From: Sideroxydans sp.
Lineage (GTDB): Bacteria; Pseudomonadota; Gammaproteobacteria; Burkholderiales; Gallionellaceae
Assembly: GCA_024636935.1 (NCBI GenBank)
Contig: JAGXGC010000019.1
Span: 62,001 to 126,000 of the forward strand
Length of the DNA: 64,000 bases
Direction: 5' to 3'
Below are positions 62,534 to 64,000 of this stretch, in pieces (position 1 is the first letter of the stretch; each line of letters begins with the position of its first letter). Position numbers and translations under genes: made by a program. The notes beneath the pieces were generated by a model, which did no database searches, was not told the origin of the DNA, and was given only the letters and a program-made list of their open reading frames with translations.

Positions 62534-63140
62534 GAACCTCATCCTTAAAATCGTTTTACTGCTCGCAGCACTGACGCTGTCCAATTTCGCGCAGGCCGCC
62601 AACAACATCCTCGTCTTCGGCGACAGTTTATCAGCCGGTTACGGCATCGCGCGCGATGCTTCCTGGGCACATCTGCTACAGCAAGAATTGAAAGCTGACG
62701 GCAAGCCTTACACAGTGGTCAATGCCAGCATCAGCGGCGAGACGACTTCCGGCGGCATACGCCGTATCGATCAAGCTCTGGCTAAACACAAGCCTGCTGT
62801 GGTGATCGTCGAACTGGGTGCCAATGACGGACTACGTGGCTCGCCACTGGCAGAGACTGAAAAGAATCTGGATGCCATCATCAAGCGCGCAAAGAAAGCG
62901 AAAACCAAAGTATTACTGCTAGGCATCCAGTTGCCACCGAACTACGGCCCTGCGTATACCGAGCGCTTCCGCAGCATATACCCCAAGCTTGCCAAGAGAC
63001 ACGGTATCGCTTTGCTACCCTTCATGCTGGAAGGCATCCCGCCCGACCAGTTCCTGCCCGACAACCTGCATCCGAACGCAGTCGCGCAGCCGCACATCCT
63101 GCGTAACGTGATGCAACACTTGAAGCCACTCCTAAACTGA
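62532..63140 (+). CDS. tesA: multifunctional acyl-CoA thioesterase/lysophospholipase TesA
   Basis: 202 residues. Signal peptide of ~22 residues ending FAQA. SGNH hydrolase blocks: GDSLSAGYG (nucleophile Ser32), the Gly in [14 protein letters not shown] and the catalytic DNLHPN. Periplasmic esterase. No clear ribosome site is seen; its 5' region is the ybbA coding sequence. The stop overlaps the next start (TGATG). Confidence 0.93.
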   Translation: MNLILKIVLLLAALTLSNFAQAANNILVFGDSLSAGYGIARDASWAHLLQQELKADGKPYTVVNASISGETTSGGIRRIDQALAKHKPAVVIVELGANDGLRGSPLAETEKNLDAIIKRAKKAKTKVLLLGIQLPPNYGPAYTERFRSIYPKLAKRHGIALLPFMLEGIPPDQFLPDNLHPNAVAQPHILRNVMQHLKPLLN

Positions 63141-64000
63141 TGCCAAACCACCTCATCCACGAAACCAGTCCTTACCTATTGCAGCATGCCGAGAATCCGG
63201 TGGACTGGCACCCCTGGACGCCTGAAGTCTTGCAACTGGCACGCGAGCAGAACAAGCCTATCCTGCTTTCTATCGGTTACTCGGCCTGCCACTGGTGTCA
63301 TGTGATGGCGCACGAATCGTTCGAGGACGACGATGTGGCAGCTGTGATGAACGAACACTTCATCAATATCAAAGTAGATAGAGAAGAACGTCCCGATCTA
63401 GACCAGATATATCAGAACGCGCATTACCTGCTGTCACGCCGCAGCGGCGGCTGGCCGCTGACCATGTTCCTGTCGCCGGACGGCACGCCGTTCTACAGCG
63501 GCACCTACTTCCCCAAACAGGCGCGCTACGGCCTGCCCGGTTTTCCGCAACTGCTGGGACAACTCTCACAAGCATACAAAGAGAAACGCGGCGAACTCGC
63601 TGCGCAAAGTCAGCAACTCATCAGCGCCCTCGCTGCCTGGCAACCCAAACCCGGCAGTGATGAAACGACGTTCGATGCTTCGACGCTCGCCAGTGCGGTG
63701 CAACAACTAAAACAAAGCTGCGACCGCGTGAACGGTGGCTTCGGCGATGCACCGAAGTTCCTGCATCCGGCCGAACTATATCTGCTGTTACGACAGGCCA
63801 AAGCACATCAGGACGAAGACGCGCGCCATGTCGCGCTGTTCACTATGCAACAGATGGCGCTGGGCGGACTGTACGACCAGCTTGGCGGCGGCTTCTGTCG
63901 CTACAGCGTAGATGCCAGCTGGGACATCCCGCATTTCGAGAAGATGTTGTACGACAACGGCCTGTTGCTCGGCCTGTATTGCGACGCTTGGCTGAGCAGC
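63140..64000 (+). CDS. YyaL-type thioredoxin-domain protein (DUF255), 5' part
   Basis: 287 codons visible, continuing beyond the window. N-terminal thioredoxin-like domain with CHWCH (Cys50, Cys53), the [17 protein letters not shown] region of DUF255/SSP411 proteins, followed by the start of an alpha/alpha-barrel ([30 protein letters not shown]). Family members are ~650-700 residues; function poorly known. Start overlaps the tesA stop. Confidence 0.88.
   Translation, partial: MPNHLIHETSPYLLQHAENPVDWHPWTPEVLQLAREQNKPILLSIGYSACHWCHVMAHESFEDDDVAAVMNEHFINIKVDREERPDLDQIYQNAHYLLSRRSGGWPLTMFLSPDGTPFYSGTYFPKQARYGLPGFPQLLGQLSQAYKEKRGELAAQSQQLISALAAWQPKPGSDETTFDASTLASAVQQLKQSCDRVNGGFGDAPKFLHPAELYLLLRQAKAHQDEDARHVALFTMQQMALGGLYDQLGGGFCRYSVDASWDIPHFEKMLYDNGLLLGLYCDAWLSS

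Overview
The window reads as a stretch of chromosome from a Gram-negative betaproteobacterium, probably of the Nitrosomonadales/Gallionellaceae type. This assignment is an inference from gene content and order: purA-hisZ-DUF2065-hflC-hflK-hflX-hfq, der-bamB-yfgM-hisS-ispG-rodZ-pilW-rlmN-ndk, rpsF-priB-rpsR-rplI-dnaB, a squalene hpnCDE block, several multihaem/c-haem proteins and a class I fructose-bisphosphate aldolase. Coding density is very high, most neighbours overlap by 1-4 bases, and I see no insertion sequence, prophage, CRISPR array or rRNA. Two tRNAs are present (Leu-CAG and Val-GAC).

Left part (1-16.5 kb): the end of a cytochrome c'-like protein, a small YgaP-type membrane protein, a c-haem DUF3365 protein, the copper exporter CopA and a glycine-zipper lipoprotein. 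Then comes an 805-residue proline-free coiled-coil membrane protein of unknown function, guaB-guaA (GMP synthesis), an unknown 220-aa protein, a DUF4124 protein, SMC (TTG start), queF and the aldo-keto reductase tas. 16.5-25 kb: a purT-VOC-zapE overlapping operon, fbaB preceded by a 14-codon leader ORF, a DMT transporter, a TlpA-like protein, and a respiratory-looking operon of a DUF302 protein, a membrane-anchored octahaem cytochrome c and a b-type cytochrome.

25.4-33.9 kb is one compact co-directional run: dapC-dapD-pilU-arsC-like-dapE-prmB-hpnC-hpnD-hpnE, joining lysine/cell-wall precursor synthesis, a pilus retraction ATPase, ribosomal protein methylation and squalene (hopanoid precursor) synthesis behind a good sigma70 promoter. 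It is followed by a DUF3025 gene overlapping hpnE tail-to-tail, a cyclic-nucleotide-binding protein paired with an orphan ParA ATPase, and the rnr-rlmB-small-protein operon.

39.4-64 kb is mostly core housekeeping on the minus strand: purA-hisZ-DUF2065-hflC-hflK, hflX-hfq, the long ndk-to-der operon (outer-membrane assembly, His-tRNA synthetase, isoprenoid synthesis, cell shape, pilus secretin assembly, RNA methylation), tRNA-Val, dnaB, the rpsF-priB-rpsR-rplI operon and the YbbA/YbbP ABC export pair. YbbA diverges from tesA with overlapping start codons. The window ends inside a yyaL-type gene.

At the regulatory level, six promoters (guaB, queF, tRNA-Leu, ndk, tRNA-Val, rpsF) share a -10 box followed directly by a G+C-only discriminator, the classical sign of stringent (ppGpp/DksA) control. 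The least explained loci are the giant coiled-coil protein, the cNMP-binding/ParA pair, the octahaem module and the fbaB leader ORF.
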